A stretch of DNA of 64,000 nt from Mortierella alpina (Eukaryota; Mortierellomycota; Mortierellomycetes; Mortierellales; Mortierellaceae). The stretch lies in contig JANATF010000002.1 of assembly GCA_029449245.1 (NCBI GenBank), positions 3,224,001 to 3,288,000 of the forward strand, written 5' to 3'. The first letter of the stretch is position 1. Each line of letters opens with the position of its first letter. Under the pieces are notes generated by a model, which made no database searches, was not told the origin of the DNA, and saw nothing but the letters and a program-made list of their open reading frames with translations. This document shows positions 1-10,572 of the stretch, one piece after another. Position numbers and translations under genes: made by a program.

Positions 1-122
1 CAGCTTTGTAGCAATGGACCAGGCCTGGGTATGGTTTGGGTACTTGGCGGTCTTGAAGAGGCCTGTCTCAGGTGCTAATGGTGCTTCAACCCGGTATCAT
101 CTGTGTTTGCAATTTGTCTTAG

Positions 123-1718
123 CGCGTCCTTGCCAGCGATGCATCAAGCGCGATCTCGCTGCGACCTGCGCTGATGGTGTGAGGAAAAAGGCAAAGTACC
201 TCCAGGATGCATACGACCAGCAGCAGGCTGCTGATCAAGCAGCCCAGTCCCAGGGTGGGCCCAATGCCAACCTCTCTGGTATCGACGCCCACTCACAGCT
301 CTTGTCAGAACAGGAGCAGCAGCAGCAGCAACGGCCAGGCGGCATGTCCGGTACGTATTCAAGTATTCAACCATAGAAAGGCAATAGTTTGCATTTTTAT
401 TCATCTCACACCCTCTTCGAATATGATTTCACACTTGGATACGCTCAGCGCTCAATGGCCTAACCTGTTCCTTTTTCGCCCTTCAGAAACACCATTGACC
501 GACGCAAACGCACTCTTCAGCTTCCCCATGTCGTCCGATTATGGGTTTGGGTCCGAGGCTGTCAATCTGGAGTACTCCATCATCTCGACCATGCTCTCCT
601 CTCCCACCTCGGAACTCAACCCCATGTCTGACTTGTCCATGGTCGAGAACTGGCAGCGACAGGGATCTCTCGATGCAATGGCAAGTCTGGCCAACAGTAA
701 TCAGCTTCAAAAGGCTCTCGCCGCACAAGGAGCTGCCGCCGCCGCCGCAGCAGCAGCAGCAGCCAATGGTGCGGGATCGGCATCAGGGGCTCCTGCCCTA
801 GGCAATAACAACAGCAACAATAGCAGCCATACTAACAACAGCAACAGCAGTAATTCAGCAACAACAGCAACATCATCAGCAGTAGCCAACGGAAATGCAG
901 GGCTCTTGGGACACGGTGGCCCCTCAATAGCGACGAATCCAACTGCGGGAACAACGGCCCCTTCATTTCAGCAACATACCGGCGCAGCTCGAGTCAGCAA
1001 ACGCAAATTCCCGAGCAATACACCCGAGAATGTGTATGCCAACACGAAGCAGCCATTCAACTATACCGATGGGTTTCATTATCTGTTACGATATGTTCGG
1101 GAACGCATGGACAAGGAGGAGATGATGAGAATTTGTCGAGCCATGGCCATGTTCCGGCCTTCGTTCATTGCTCTCATCATGAACCTAACGCCTGAGGATT
1201 TGATCTTTATGGAAAAGTGCTTTCAACGGACCATCCTCGTAAGTTTTTTTTGTCGGACATGCACACCCCTCTCTCTCTCTCCCCCTCCCTTTCGCGCTTT
1301 TTTTCTAGATGGACTGAATTTTTCGCTCTCTCTTTCTCTCTCTATCTCTCTCTTTCAACTACAGGAGTTTGAAAAACTGATCAGCTTTTCAGGAACACCC
1401 ACAGTGGTATGGCGTCGAACAGGAGAAATCGCACTCGTCGGCAAAGAGTTTTCGTTATTGACCCAGTGGGGTCGTGACCAACTCGTGGGCAAGAAAACGT
1501 ACATTTACGAACTCATGGACAATCAATCCGCGGTCGAGTATTGGGAAAAGTTCTCGACCCATGCCTTCGAGAACACAGAGCAGACCGTCATGACAACATG
1601 TATTCTCTTGTCCCCGACCAACAGAGTCGTGCCCTGCACGTTTTGCTTCACGATCAAAAGAGATATCTTTGATATCCCGCTCGCCATCGTGGGCAATTTT
1701 TTGCCCATTTTATCATAA
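123..1718 (+). CDS. ERT1/AcuK-type Zn2Cys6-PAS transcription regulator, 5' end missing
   Basis: Nuclear regulator resembling the ERT1/AcuK family, which activates gluconeogenic genes in fungi. Only the 3' part is in the window. The first visible exon begins after a TCTTAG acceptor at 121-122 and encodes the second half of a Zn2Cys6 cluster ([15 protein letters not shown]) followed by a basic VRKKAKYL linker. Two introns are placed: 351-486 (GTACGT...CTTCAG) and 1239-1364 (GTAAGT...CTACAG, strongly CT-rich); both keep the frame. The middle is low-complexity Ala/Asn/Ser-rich. The C-terminus is a PAS-like region containing [16 protein letters not shown] and ending in NFLPILS, typical of the family. 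An AATAAA lies near 1770. Upstream exon(s) with the first cysteines lie outside the window, so the N-terminus is unknown. Family assignment is strong; the exact orthologue (ERT1 versus AcuM-like) is inferred. Confidence 0.82.
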
Positions 1719-2484
1719 CCCTCCTTCTCCTCCTCCAGCCCTTCTTCTATGCTGGCTTGACTTTCATTCAAAATAAAAAAATGTATCGTAAGCTGTACAA
1801 TATCCATTAAGTTTCGTCCGCTCCTTTTACTTGTTTTTTTTTGTAGTGAATCATGTTATCATGCACCTCGTTGATCCTGAAGCACGCTTCTTTTTTCAAG
1901 TTGGCTCAGCCTTTTCTCTCCCTCAAATGCTTTCATAGAACGAACGGTATAGAAAGAAAATATTTTAATGCCATAGAATAAGGAGGAGTCGGACATCGAT
2001 CGTTCACCAAAACACAGAGCAAAGTCAAACAAGACATGTGGAGCCACCACAGCAACTCCCAGACAATGACCAAAAAAAAAACCAGGAAGCAAGAGCTGGT
2101 GTATGGTGTTGTGTAAGGTTGTGAGATAGTATGTCTCTCGATCGAAGAGACAAAAAAAAGTACTGTAGTTCATTCCTCACCTGCAAAACCTCACACCTCT
2201 GTTTTTTCTCATCCTCCTCATTCTTTATCTATCAGTGGTTGTTCCTACACAGACCTCTATCCGCACGGAAATGAAAAAAGCTCTAATGGGACAAGGCACG
2301 AGGGTGGGAGTGGGGACTACGTCGGCTACCTTGTATAGCCCTTGTTCGTTCTCCCCGAATGAAAGCGGTCTGAGCGATCACGTAGGATGGTAACGACTCG
2401 ATAACTTCGTCTAGGACATTCACACATACTCTACTCTCGCGTTCTTGAAACGGTTCACTTTTTTTTTTATTGCGATTCCTCGGT
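1719..2484. other. convergent intergenic region
   Basis: The 3' flanks of the ERT1-like gene (+) and the membrane-anchored gene (-). AATAAA-like signals and A/T runs are present. No convincing coding segment or RNA gene was seen. Confidence 0.6.
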
Positions 2485-5400
2485 TCAAGTGAATCCGGCA
2501 GTATGGGCAGTGATCATACACATCCCACCCATTTGGGTACTGCACTGATGTTGAAACATCCCGAAATCTCTTGGTGCTTCGCACTGAACTCTGTATCCAT
2601 CATTATCATCATTATCGTCGTCATCATCATCATTCAATGCTCCACCAAAGTCCGGCGAATGCTGTCTCTCGGAGCTGTTCCAGGACGTTGATTCCTGTCC
2701 CTGTCGCTCCTCACGAACTCGATCGTCCTGCTGTAGCTCTTCATGTCGGTCATCTCCTAGCGCATCCTCATCCTCACCTTCACCGGCGTCAATCTCCACG
2801 TCTTGTTTCCTAGCATTGTCAGGATGACCCGATGCCCTGTCTTTCTCAGCGCCGCGATCGTCTTGAATTTCATCCGTGCTTTCCACATCGCCTTGGATCA
2901 AACTAGCGTCTTCGCCTTCAGGTCCATTGCTGAAATCGGTCGGAGATGGCAAGATGGGTGGTTCGCCATGATGAAAATGAAAGTCCTTCTCAAACGGATT
3001 CACAGGTCCAGAGAAGAGCGGAGAAGCTGGTTGCGGTGCAAACGCCGACGCTCTAGAGTGATACAGGAACCACACCAAGAACACGAGCGAGAGAGTCACC
3101 ACACCGATAATGATCTTGTACTGTCGAAACAGCCGGATCGATCGCTGCTCCAGCTCAATCTCGTAGCGAAGTCGATTCAGCTAGAGAGCGAAGGGCGAGA
3201 AAGGGATAAATTTTTTTAGCAAGAGTATATAAGTATAGATACAAAAAACTACGCCTTTGTCAACTCAATTTTGACACTCGGCAAAGCTTACATTAAAACG
3301 CGCTGCGCCCATAATCCGCGTGCAGATCACGATTCTCTCGTTCACATCCTTCAGCTTCCATTCAACTGTCTGGGCTAAGGTCAGGCCCGTAGAAGGAGAT
3401 GGCCTGAGTGCGAGCTGCACCTCCTGGCTGTCGATGGCTCGAATCATGGTTGTCATAAGTTTCTAAATCATTAAAAATAACAACATAAAACGGTCAATTG
3501 AGAGTCAAGCAACAACAAAGGGACATTGCCTTAGACCACTGCAGACTTCAGAATAGTTCACCTTGGCATTCTCGTCCGTGTTATCCAGACCATCCAGACA
3601 GTCCTGGATCTGGCTCATTATACCCTGTATACTCTTGCGTAGTTCCTGTAGCCTCTCCTCTTGCTGCAACAACCGGACATCAATAAACTCGAACAAGAGA
3701 TCCGCATCCCTATAGCAAAATGAGAAAACGAGGTCAAGGAAAAGAATCAATATGTAAGTTCCTGAAAAACGACCCCAATGGTCAGCTAATGTTGGCGACC
3801 GCTCAATAATCTCATTTACTCAACGTCCTCCTCTGGGCGGCTCCTTGCAGACACAGGGCCCATGAAAGCGTCCAAGTGCGACTCCCGATGAGGTGTTTCG
3901 GATACATCAACCACGGGTGGAGGTACTGGTTCACCGTGATCCATGCTGGACAGGGCGATCCAGTTCAGGAACTCGTACTTTAGCTTGGCCGAGGGTGATT
4001 CCAACCACATCTTGTTGGTCTTGTCGCCATTCTCGATGGAGAATACCGCCGTGTCACCTACACATTGACCAAAATCATCAGTTGACGGCACTTCATCTCT
4101 TTTTTCGCTGTTGTCAAAGCAGCGAACAGAGAACCCCTCTACGGCACTTCATCTCTTTTTTCGCTGTTGTCAAAGCCGCGAACAGAGAACCCCTCTAAAT
4201 CCTTTAACTTACCCTTTCGATTTTCGTCAGTGGTGACATTAGAGACGGTGTCGAATCGCTCAAACTCTACAGACCCTTGAATGATCTCGGTCAGATAGAG
4301 CTCTAGACCGTATGTTGTCTGCCTGAATTCCTCGCGATATCTCCGCTCCATTTCTTTCCAATGATACTCTTCCGCAACTCGCTGCTGTTCCACTTCCAGA
4401 CGGTGCTGCTCTCGGATGCTGGCCCAAGACCGCTTCCTTATGTGATAGGACTGCGGACGCTGCGATGGCGCCATGAGTTGACCAGAGCCATACGTACTGC
4501 TGCTCCCTTGCCTGACGTCGACGCTCTTGGATCGATCCCTTGCTCCAATAATACTCCGCACAAGATCATTGCTGCTGCTCTCGGGGTTGTATCGCTGATC
4601 CTGATATCCCGTCTTCCGACCCTGCTGTGCATTATTATCTTGCGCTTGTATTGAAGCCTGAGCTGCTGCTGATTCCTGCCCTTGCCTGATTTGGTCCCAT
4701 GCAATGGACGATTTCGTAATGTCGCTGTCAGAGTTCGTTCTGTGCATTCCCTCCCCGTATTGGTTCTTTATCCCGACGGTCGTTGAGAGCGTAGCTGTAT
4801 TGGGATCCGATAATCCAGGACGAAGTTGAAGAGTCTCAGATGCCAAAGTCTTTGACCAGAACGGCCCTGTGACCTGTCTCCTCTCTCGATCCTCCTTCAA
4901 AGCCTTGTACTTCTTCTCGAAGGAGCGATAAGTCACATAAGCCTTATGGAAGTATTGAGAGCAGGGCTGTTTCAATGTCAGCGGCAACCTCTTGTATTCG
5001 ACATGATCCCCAATGACCCGGAAGAGGTAGTGGCCTTGAAACTGTGAGTTCTGGTAGGACTGGAATAAGAACGTCTTTGTCACAATAGCTTCTGGGCGTC
5101 CTATGAGAAGACGGGGTTGAGCGCAGATACTTTGTTGGTTGCTCAATGTAGTGCCGGCGGCTGCGGTCGTTGCCGTGGATGGCGGAGAGAATAAAGCCAC
5201 AAGTCCTGATCCAGCGGTCGAGGTTGGTGTGATGTACGTGACTAGAGGCGCCTGAGGGATAGGCGGAGGAGGATATTGACCGTGCGGACCGCGATTTGAA
5301 AGAGCTGCAAAATCAGAGAGAAATTGAGCAGGCAACGGCTCGAGTTCCGTCAGGAGCACATTGGGGTCTGTGTTCGCCTGCCGCGCGTCTCTGAGAGTAC

Positions 5401-7095
5401 TTGACAAAGGCCGTTCCTGTGTCTCTACTTGTTCCTGCTTACAGAGGTTTGCAGCTTGAGGACGGGCATCCTCACCGATACTACGGCTGCGGTGACGCCT
5501 ATGTAGATGATGCAAAAAGTTGTGGTGGGATGAGTGGTGGTGGGGCGTGCGGTGAGTGCCAGATCTTGATGTGCCAGAGTCCTCATCGTCCGTTGCGGCA
5601 GCTGACCGAGGCGTCGCAAGCATTCCTCCTCCAGCAGAATGCGATTTTTTGGTAAACCGCCTCTTCCGTCTCCCAGGCCCGGTCAATCGGAACTTTGTTG
5701 ATGCTGTTGGCTGATCGTCTCCCGAGAGAAAGTCGCCAAAAAGCGGAAATGTACTGCGGGACTGTAGCGGCTTTGAAGCCCCTCCTGCTGCACTGCCGCC
5801 GTGATTCTCGGATAGTGTGTTTGAAGGAGACAAGGTTGCTCCTGCAGAGTACTGGCCTACGTTCTTGAACAGGTCCTTGAACCGAACTGCAGACGTCTCC
5901 TTCTGTGCCTCTGGCCCATGTTCGCCTCCTGATGTGCCGCCGCTCTTGCCGCCGTATGCAAAACTGACGCTGTTGCTGGTATTATGGCGATGTGGAGGGT
6001 GAGGCGGTAAGCTAGCAACCTGGTGAGTGAGCTTTGGCCGCCCTAATTTTAATGACTTGCTACTGCTGGTGGATGACGATGAGATGAACTTGTGGGCGAT
6101 TCCTCCGCTGTTAAAGAAAGTGTCTGGCTCGTGGTCTATTACAGCGATCGATAAAGGCACCTGTTCAGCAGTCTGGTCGCACGTTGCGTAGTAACGGACG
6201 GATGCATAAGCTGGCTCCTGTTTGCCATAGTCTTACCAAAGGCAGCCTCCGAGTCGCTTTCTCCACTGGTCATAAATGCATTTGCACCAGCTTCCCGTGA
6301 ACTGGACCCTTGCTTCTGCCTGAGTTTCCTTAGCCTGCTCTTGATGCCCTTCTTGGCTGGCTTGCCTAGACTCAGGCTCTTGCGGATGTTGGCAGAGTGC
6401 GAGTTCTGCTCGTTAAACGGCACGGCTCCAGTGAGATTGCCGAGTCGAGTGTTGGGCGTACCGGCATAGGACAAGGAGCGGGAGGGCTGCACAAATCCGC
6501 CCATGTTGCTGAAGGGATGGTATATTGGTCGCATCTTTTCGGAAGGCTGCTGCAGTATCCTGCTGTTGCTACTGCTGCTGCTGCTACTGGCGTGGCCGCC
6601 GCTGTTACTCCTGAAGACGGAAGGCGAGTCTGCAGGCTTTGCGTTGGCGCCCACTTGTTTCGCACCAGAGGCAACGTCACTGCTGCTGTTTGACATGAAG
6701 CCAGTAGAGCTCAAGAGTCCGCCAGAGACAGAGTCTCTTATCGTAAAGGGCGGTGAGGTGAAGGACCCCGAGGAGAAAGGGCGTGCGGGTCGCGAAGGAG
6801 CTTTGCCCTTTGCTGCTGCTGCCGCTGCTGGTGGCATGGGGACGGCGGCTGTGCCTGAAGGAATGTGGGGACCGAGCTGTGCTGGGACTTGCGAATGTGG
6901 TTGTGGCTGCGGTTGTGAATGTGACATGGTGGCATTAGAATGAGAGGCAACTGGGGTAGTATTCGTCGCGGCGGTGGTGATCGCTGCCGTAGCAGCTGTA
7001 GCGACGGCAGCAGGCGAGACGGGCGATGCGGTGCGGTGGTGGTGCAGGTCGATGGGGATGCGCGGCGACCAGTTGTTGAAGTGGCTGCTGGCCAT
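2485..7095 (-). CDS. large membrane-anchored protein with PH-like segment, function unknown (~1344 aa)
   Basis: I do not recognise a named family. Six exons were placed by splice signals: 7095-6237, 6135-4213, 4057-3820, 3709-3562, 3462-3292 and 3180-2485; they sum to 4035 nt, exactly 1345 codons. The first ~550 residues are Ser/Pro/His/Gly-rich and disordered. Two globular segments follow. One contains KTFLFQSYQNSQFQGHYLFR and a Lys/Arg-rich helix. The other is a charged helix (EEYHWKEMERRYREEF) leading into a stretch resembling the C-terminal half of a PH domain (KMWLESPSAKLKYEFLNWI). A coiled-coil-like segment, one hydrophobic span (GVVTLSLVFLVWFLYH) and an acidic Asp-rich tail complete the protein. 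It is probably anchored in a membrane with a cytosolic N-terminus. The least certain junction is intron 1 (6136-6236; an acceptor at 6124 also keeps frame). Confidence 0.72.
4085..4196. repeat. 56-bp perfect-register tandem duplication inside an intron
   Basis: Units 4085-4140 and 4141-4196 are identical except for one base (agc-agcg versus agc-cgcg). Both lie within intron 4058-4212 of the minus-strand membrane-anchored gene. The splice donor (GTAAGT, ending at 4212) and acceptor (GTGTAG, at 4058) fall outside the repeat, so the predicted protein is unaffected. The intron would be 99 bp with a single copy. Confidence 0.93.
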
Positions 7096-7334
7096 GGATG
7101 GCTGGATGGAGCAATGGTATGATGGTGCTAAGGGGATGCGGCATCCATGGGGATCACATGCACAGGCAGGGCGAGGACGAGAAAAGAAAAGAACAGAGCG
7201 AATGATGAGCAGCCGTCAGGCACAGTGAAATACGCCTGTCCAGGACTGCATATCCCAGCGCCCCCTGAGCAGTGTGTAGGACGCGTGACGGGGTCGGACG
7301 CTGTTTAAGCTTTTTATTCTCTCCACCTCTGTCC

Positions 7335-9362
7335 CTAGTCCTCGTAGGCATCGGGCTGGATCTTGCCTGGCGCAAGCACACTCTGCTTCCACTGGTCCAT
7401 CATCAGGAACGACCCCAGCTGATACAGCAGACTGAAGCGCCCAATGTCCTGCGACGCCTTGATAACCCGCTGCCGCCGCTCCTCCGCCTTCTTCATCGCC
7501 CGCCTTGCTCGCCACGACAGTCTCTTCTTCCTGATCTCCTTCACTGTCGCGGCCAGCATCTGCCGTCCCTGCTCTTGCCGCTCCTGCCGCATGGTGCGCG
7601 CCCGTTGAAAAAATAGGAATCGTCTCCGCGCAGGTACAGTCGTGTCTTCTGAAGTTGCCATGTCCGCCCGCACCCCGCCTTCCAACGGTACAGCTTCACC
7701 AGCAGAGCCACGCGTCCCGCTTGACTCTACGCCTTGCAGAGCCTCGTCTCTCACCTCGTCTCTCACCTTTAACCGCTTCTTTTCATCTCCGTCCGAGAAT
7801 CTTGGCGTTTGTGTAGTCACTTCTTCAGCCGCTACGCTGCCTTGCCTCGCATCCTCATTCCCGACAACACCCTCTGCCTCCTCCACCAGTCTCCTTTCCT
7901 GCTCCAGCTCCTCGGGGTACGGATAAGGATGTGCATGTGGGCAGCTGTGCACAGTATCAAAGAGTGACCGGATCAAGAGCGGAGTCAAGCAGAGCCACCA
8001 GCGTATAATGGCCATCAACGTCATCAATAGAAAGCTCAGAAACATCCTCATGGCATTCTGTTCATCCTGCACCATCCCAACAGTCGCGACTGTCGGCCTC
8101 GTTAACGCTGACTGCCGTCGTTGGGCGGTATTAAAGGTCAAGTCTTTGTATCGATGGCTCTTGAACCCAAAGAACCCCTTGACCAAATGAAACGCCTCAT
8201 CTCGCGCCGAGAATCCCCACCCAGCAGAAGCTTCCTGTGACAGGACCCGATCATGTTGACTTGGTCCTGAAAAGTGGGCAATGACAGCCTGCGTTGTCCA
8301 ATAGGTGTTGCAAAGAAATAAGAGTCCGCACACCATCCACACTGTCACGCCTCGCTCGCGGCGCGTCTTTGTGAACGAGATGGGTTTCTGGCAAAGGAGG
8401 TATGGACATGCAGGAACGGAACTTGGCTCACGCGAGCGGAACTGAAGCAGTCGAGGGGGCGGTGCTGGGATGACAGACTGCGAAAGTGGAATGATAGGTG
8501 GAGGTCCTTGTGGAACTCGTATCGGCTGGCCATGCTGCGGTCGCCTCCCCTCTAGGTGCGCATCTGGGTGTACATCTGGGTATAATTGGGGAGCGGATGC
8601 TGCATGCCGTGCAGTATCCCGCTTATGTTCAAGTCGGCGAGCCGTCCGTGGATCCCGTATCATCATCGATGCACTGTGCCCTGGGAAATATCCCTGATGA
8701 GAAGACTCCATTGAGGACGAGGATGAGGCTGCAGAGGGGTGTTGGTAGGACGGAGAGATGGCTGGATGGTCTACAAATACCGCGCTGTCGTCCTTGTCGG
8801 CGATGCTTTGCTTCCTCCGATTCCGAACAGGCCGCTTTCCTCTCCTTGACGAGGAGACATATTGGTCATCGACCGTATGACGCCTTTGAACGCCATGCGC
8901 GCCAGGATGAGAAGAGCTGTAATTAGCAGAGGTTGAAGCCATTAAAGTCAACGGCGGTGCGGATGGAGAGTGCCTTGGTGCCAGGCTTGGCGCAAAGGCG
9001 TAGTCCGCAGGCGGCAGCGCTTGTTGCTCGCGTGCAGTCTGTCTTGGCAGACGGTCCTGCTCTGGGTTATGCGAGATGTGGTTAAAGAAGGGGTTTGTAG
9101 GCGCAGAGACAGGCGGTGTTAAGATGGACTGCTCGTAGGATGGAGGAGGCTCTAGAGGCGCCTCGTCCTCGCTGCCGCCGCCGCCGTTGTTGTTGTTGTT
9201 CTCGTCGGCATGAGTAGCCGCGGGCAGAGAGCTAGAATGTCGGCTAGAATGTCGGCTGGAATGTCGAGACGAAGGCGAGGACGACAAGGCCATGTTTGTT
9301 GCGGCGGCAGCAGCACCCTCGCGGGCGTTCAGCCTAGGGTTGGTGAGTTGTCGTGGGTCCAT
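7335..9362 (-). CDS. two-span membrane protein with PPxY motif, function unknown (675 aa)
   Basis: One continuous reading frame from ATG at 9362. No named family is recognised. The N-terminal half is disordered and Ser/Pro/His-rich. It has a short tandem SRHSSRHSSRHSS tract and a PPxY motif in EPPPSYEQS, the type of site bound by WW domains of Rsp5/Nedd4 ubiquitin ligases. Two hydrophobic spans follow: VTVWMVCGLLFLCNTYW, and a longer one containing FLSFLLMTLMAIIRWWLCL. The C-terminus is acidic, then very basic and helical (KEIRKKRLSWRARRAMKKAE). A CTACAG acceptor-like site lies just 5' of the start, so an upstream noncoding or coding exon is possible, and the frame stays open to 9596 without a better start. 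A role as an integral membrane target or adaptor of ubiquitylation is inference from PPxY alone. Confidence 0.7.
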   Translation of the reverse strand: MDPRQLTNPRLNAREGAAAAATNMALSSSPSSRHSSRHSSRHSSSLPAATHADENNNNNGGGGSEDEAPLEPPPSYEQSILTPPVSAPTNPFFNHISHNPEQDRLPRQTAREQQALPPADYAFAPSLAPRHSPSAPPLTLMASTSANYSSSHPGAHGVQRRHTVDDQYVSSSRRGKRPVRNRRKQSIADKDDSAVFVDHPAISPSYQHPSAASSSSSMESSHQGYFPGHSASMMIRDPRTARRLEHKRDTARHAASAPQLYPDVHPDAHLEGRRPQHGQPIRVPQGPPPIIPLSQSVIPAPPPRLLQFRSREPSSVPACPYLLCQKPISFTKTRRERGVTVWMVCGLLFLCNTYWTTQAVIAHFSGPSQHDRVLSQEASAGWGFSARDEAFHLVKGFFGFKSHRYKDLTFNTAQRRQSALTRPTVATVGMVQDEQNAMRMFLSFLLMTLMAIIRWWLCLTPLLIRSLFDTVHSCPHAHPYPYPEELEQERRLVEEAEGVVGNEDARQGSVAAEEVTTQTPRFSDGDEKKRLKVRDEVRDEALQGVESSGTRGSAGEAVPLEGGVRADMATSEDTTVPARRRFLFFQRARTMRQERQEQGRQMLAATVKEIRKKRLSWRARRAMKKAEERRQRVIKASQDIGRFSLLYQLGSFLMMDQWKQSVLAPGKIQPDAYED

Positions 9363-10200
9363 GAAGGCCTGTAGGCAATGGTCAACAATGCGCAGGATAA
9401 TGTCGAGGATGATGTCGAGGAATGGTGTAAGGGATGTCGAGAGGATGTCGAGGCTTGGAAAACAGGCTTGCAATTGCGAGCCGAGCATATGGCGATTGTG
9501 ACACAGGCCAATCAATCTTAGTCCAGTGGTTGTGCATAGCAGCTGTAAATACAATGAATGTCTGATGAGCGCGTCTCGGTCCCTGGTGCAGTACATACGC
9601 GTACTGCGCTGGAGATCGTCCTGTGAAGATGTGGGGTTGGATCAGAGTGGGGTCCATGAGCGGGGCCTCAATCATTGCCGTCAAAGAGACTTGCAGCGAC
9701 CGGGGTTGCCTGAACCTTCCATTACCCCACCTCACCATGAGGTACTATAGTCCAGGAGAAGGATTGCAAACACCATCTTTGCTCTTTTGCTCTTTTTCGG
9801 CTACATAATTAGTCAGATAGCAACCCTGTTGTGGGCAATCCAACGCCCTCAACAGCATCGAACGGTTGAAGCAAAACCCCGTATGACATGATGACTAGAG
9901 TCACCGACGATATCGCCGGCTGTGCCATTGGAATCAGCCAGAATACGTTTTTCCCTCTCAGCCGCTCCAACGACCGAACGGAGAAATTTGTTCACCAATC
10001 CGACTGCCGATAAGAGAACAGTAGAAAAAACGTGGATGGTGCAATGAGCACGGCAATCGAACTCCGTCGCCGATAGCCGACCGTTCTCAACTGACACTCC
10101 ACTCCCGCCTGCTCAGTGCGTGCCCGCACACCAGTTTCAAGCCCTCTCTATATTTGGACTGGACTTGAGTAATGCGCTTTTGTCAGTCATAGCAAACACA
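9363..10200. other. intergenic region / upstream flank
   Basis: Probable promoter and leader of the minus-strand PPxY membrane protein, plus the distal promoter of the small gene at 10324. A run of GATGTCGAG-like words occurs around 9400-9450. An 82-codon minus-strand frame at 9849-10097 is open but unsupported. No RNA gene was seen. Confidence 0.5.
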
Positions 10201-10207
10201 TATAAAG
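10201..10207 (+). promoter_or_regulatory. TATA box
   Basis: TATAAAG, 123 bp upstream of the ATG at 10324, followed by a C/T- and A-rich leader. The spacing suits a TATA box with a ~90-nt 5' UTR. Confidence 0.6.
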
Positions 10208-10323
10208 GCCCTTGACTTTCCAGGCACCAGTTTCTTGAACACAAACAGACAGCCAAACTTTTGATCCCTCCTCTCTCCTCTCCCACCACTCAACCAACAA
10301 TCCAAACACACACATCCATAACA

Positions 10324-10572
10324 ATGATGTCCACTATGATCCGCACCTCTGCTACCAAGGCTGCCACTCGTCGCTTCATCTCCAGCTCAACGAGAAACAA
10401 CGCCGCCGTCTCCCTCGGACACCAGGCTATGGCCTCCCCTGCTACCGCAACAGCATCATCAAAAACCAAGGTCGCCGCATACACCGTCCTTGGCAGCACT
10501 GCTGTTGTCACTGGTGTCTCGCTCTTGTTGAAGGATGAGGTCGTCTACTGGACTCCCAATGTCCGCAAGTAA
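10324..10572 (+). CDS. small mitochondrial-type single-span protein (82 aa)
   Basis: The start at 10324 follows an ACACATCCATAACA leader; the frame upstream is open but fits a 5' UTR. The N-terminus is rich in Arg, Ser, Thr and Ala with no acidic residues (MIRTSATKAATRRFISSST), a typical mitochondrial presequence. One hydrophobic segment (AAYTVLGSTAVVTGVSLLL) is followed by a short charged tail ending YWTPNVRK. The architecture resembles small accessory subunits of respiratory complexes, but I cannot match it to a named subunit. A nearby TATA box and compact leader suggest high expression. There is no intron. Confidence 0.65.
   Translation: MMSTMIRTSATKAATRRFISSSTRNNAAVSLGHQAMASPATATASSKTKVAAYTVLGSTAVVTGVSLLLKDEVVYWTPNVRK

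Noticed and set aside
6136-6240. Apparent frameshift in the large membrane-anchored gene (two overlapping frames, both protein-like).
   Set aside because: A GTAAGA donor at 6236 with a TAATAG acceptor at 6136 restores the frame, and the whole gene then sums to a multiple of three.
9849-10097. 82-codon minus-strand frame with a hydrophobic segment, divergent from the small mitochondrial-type gene.
   Set aside because: No recognisable family and no clear promoter or splice context; kept only as a possibility.
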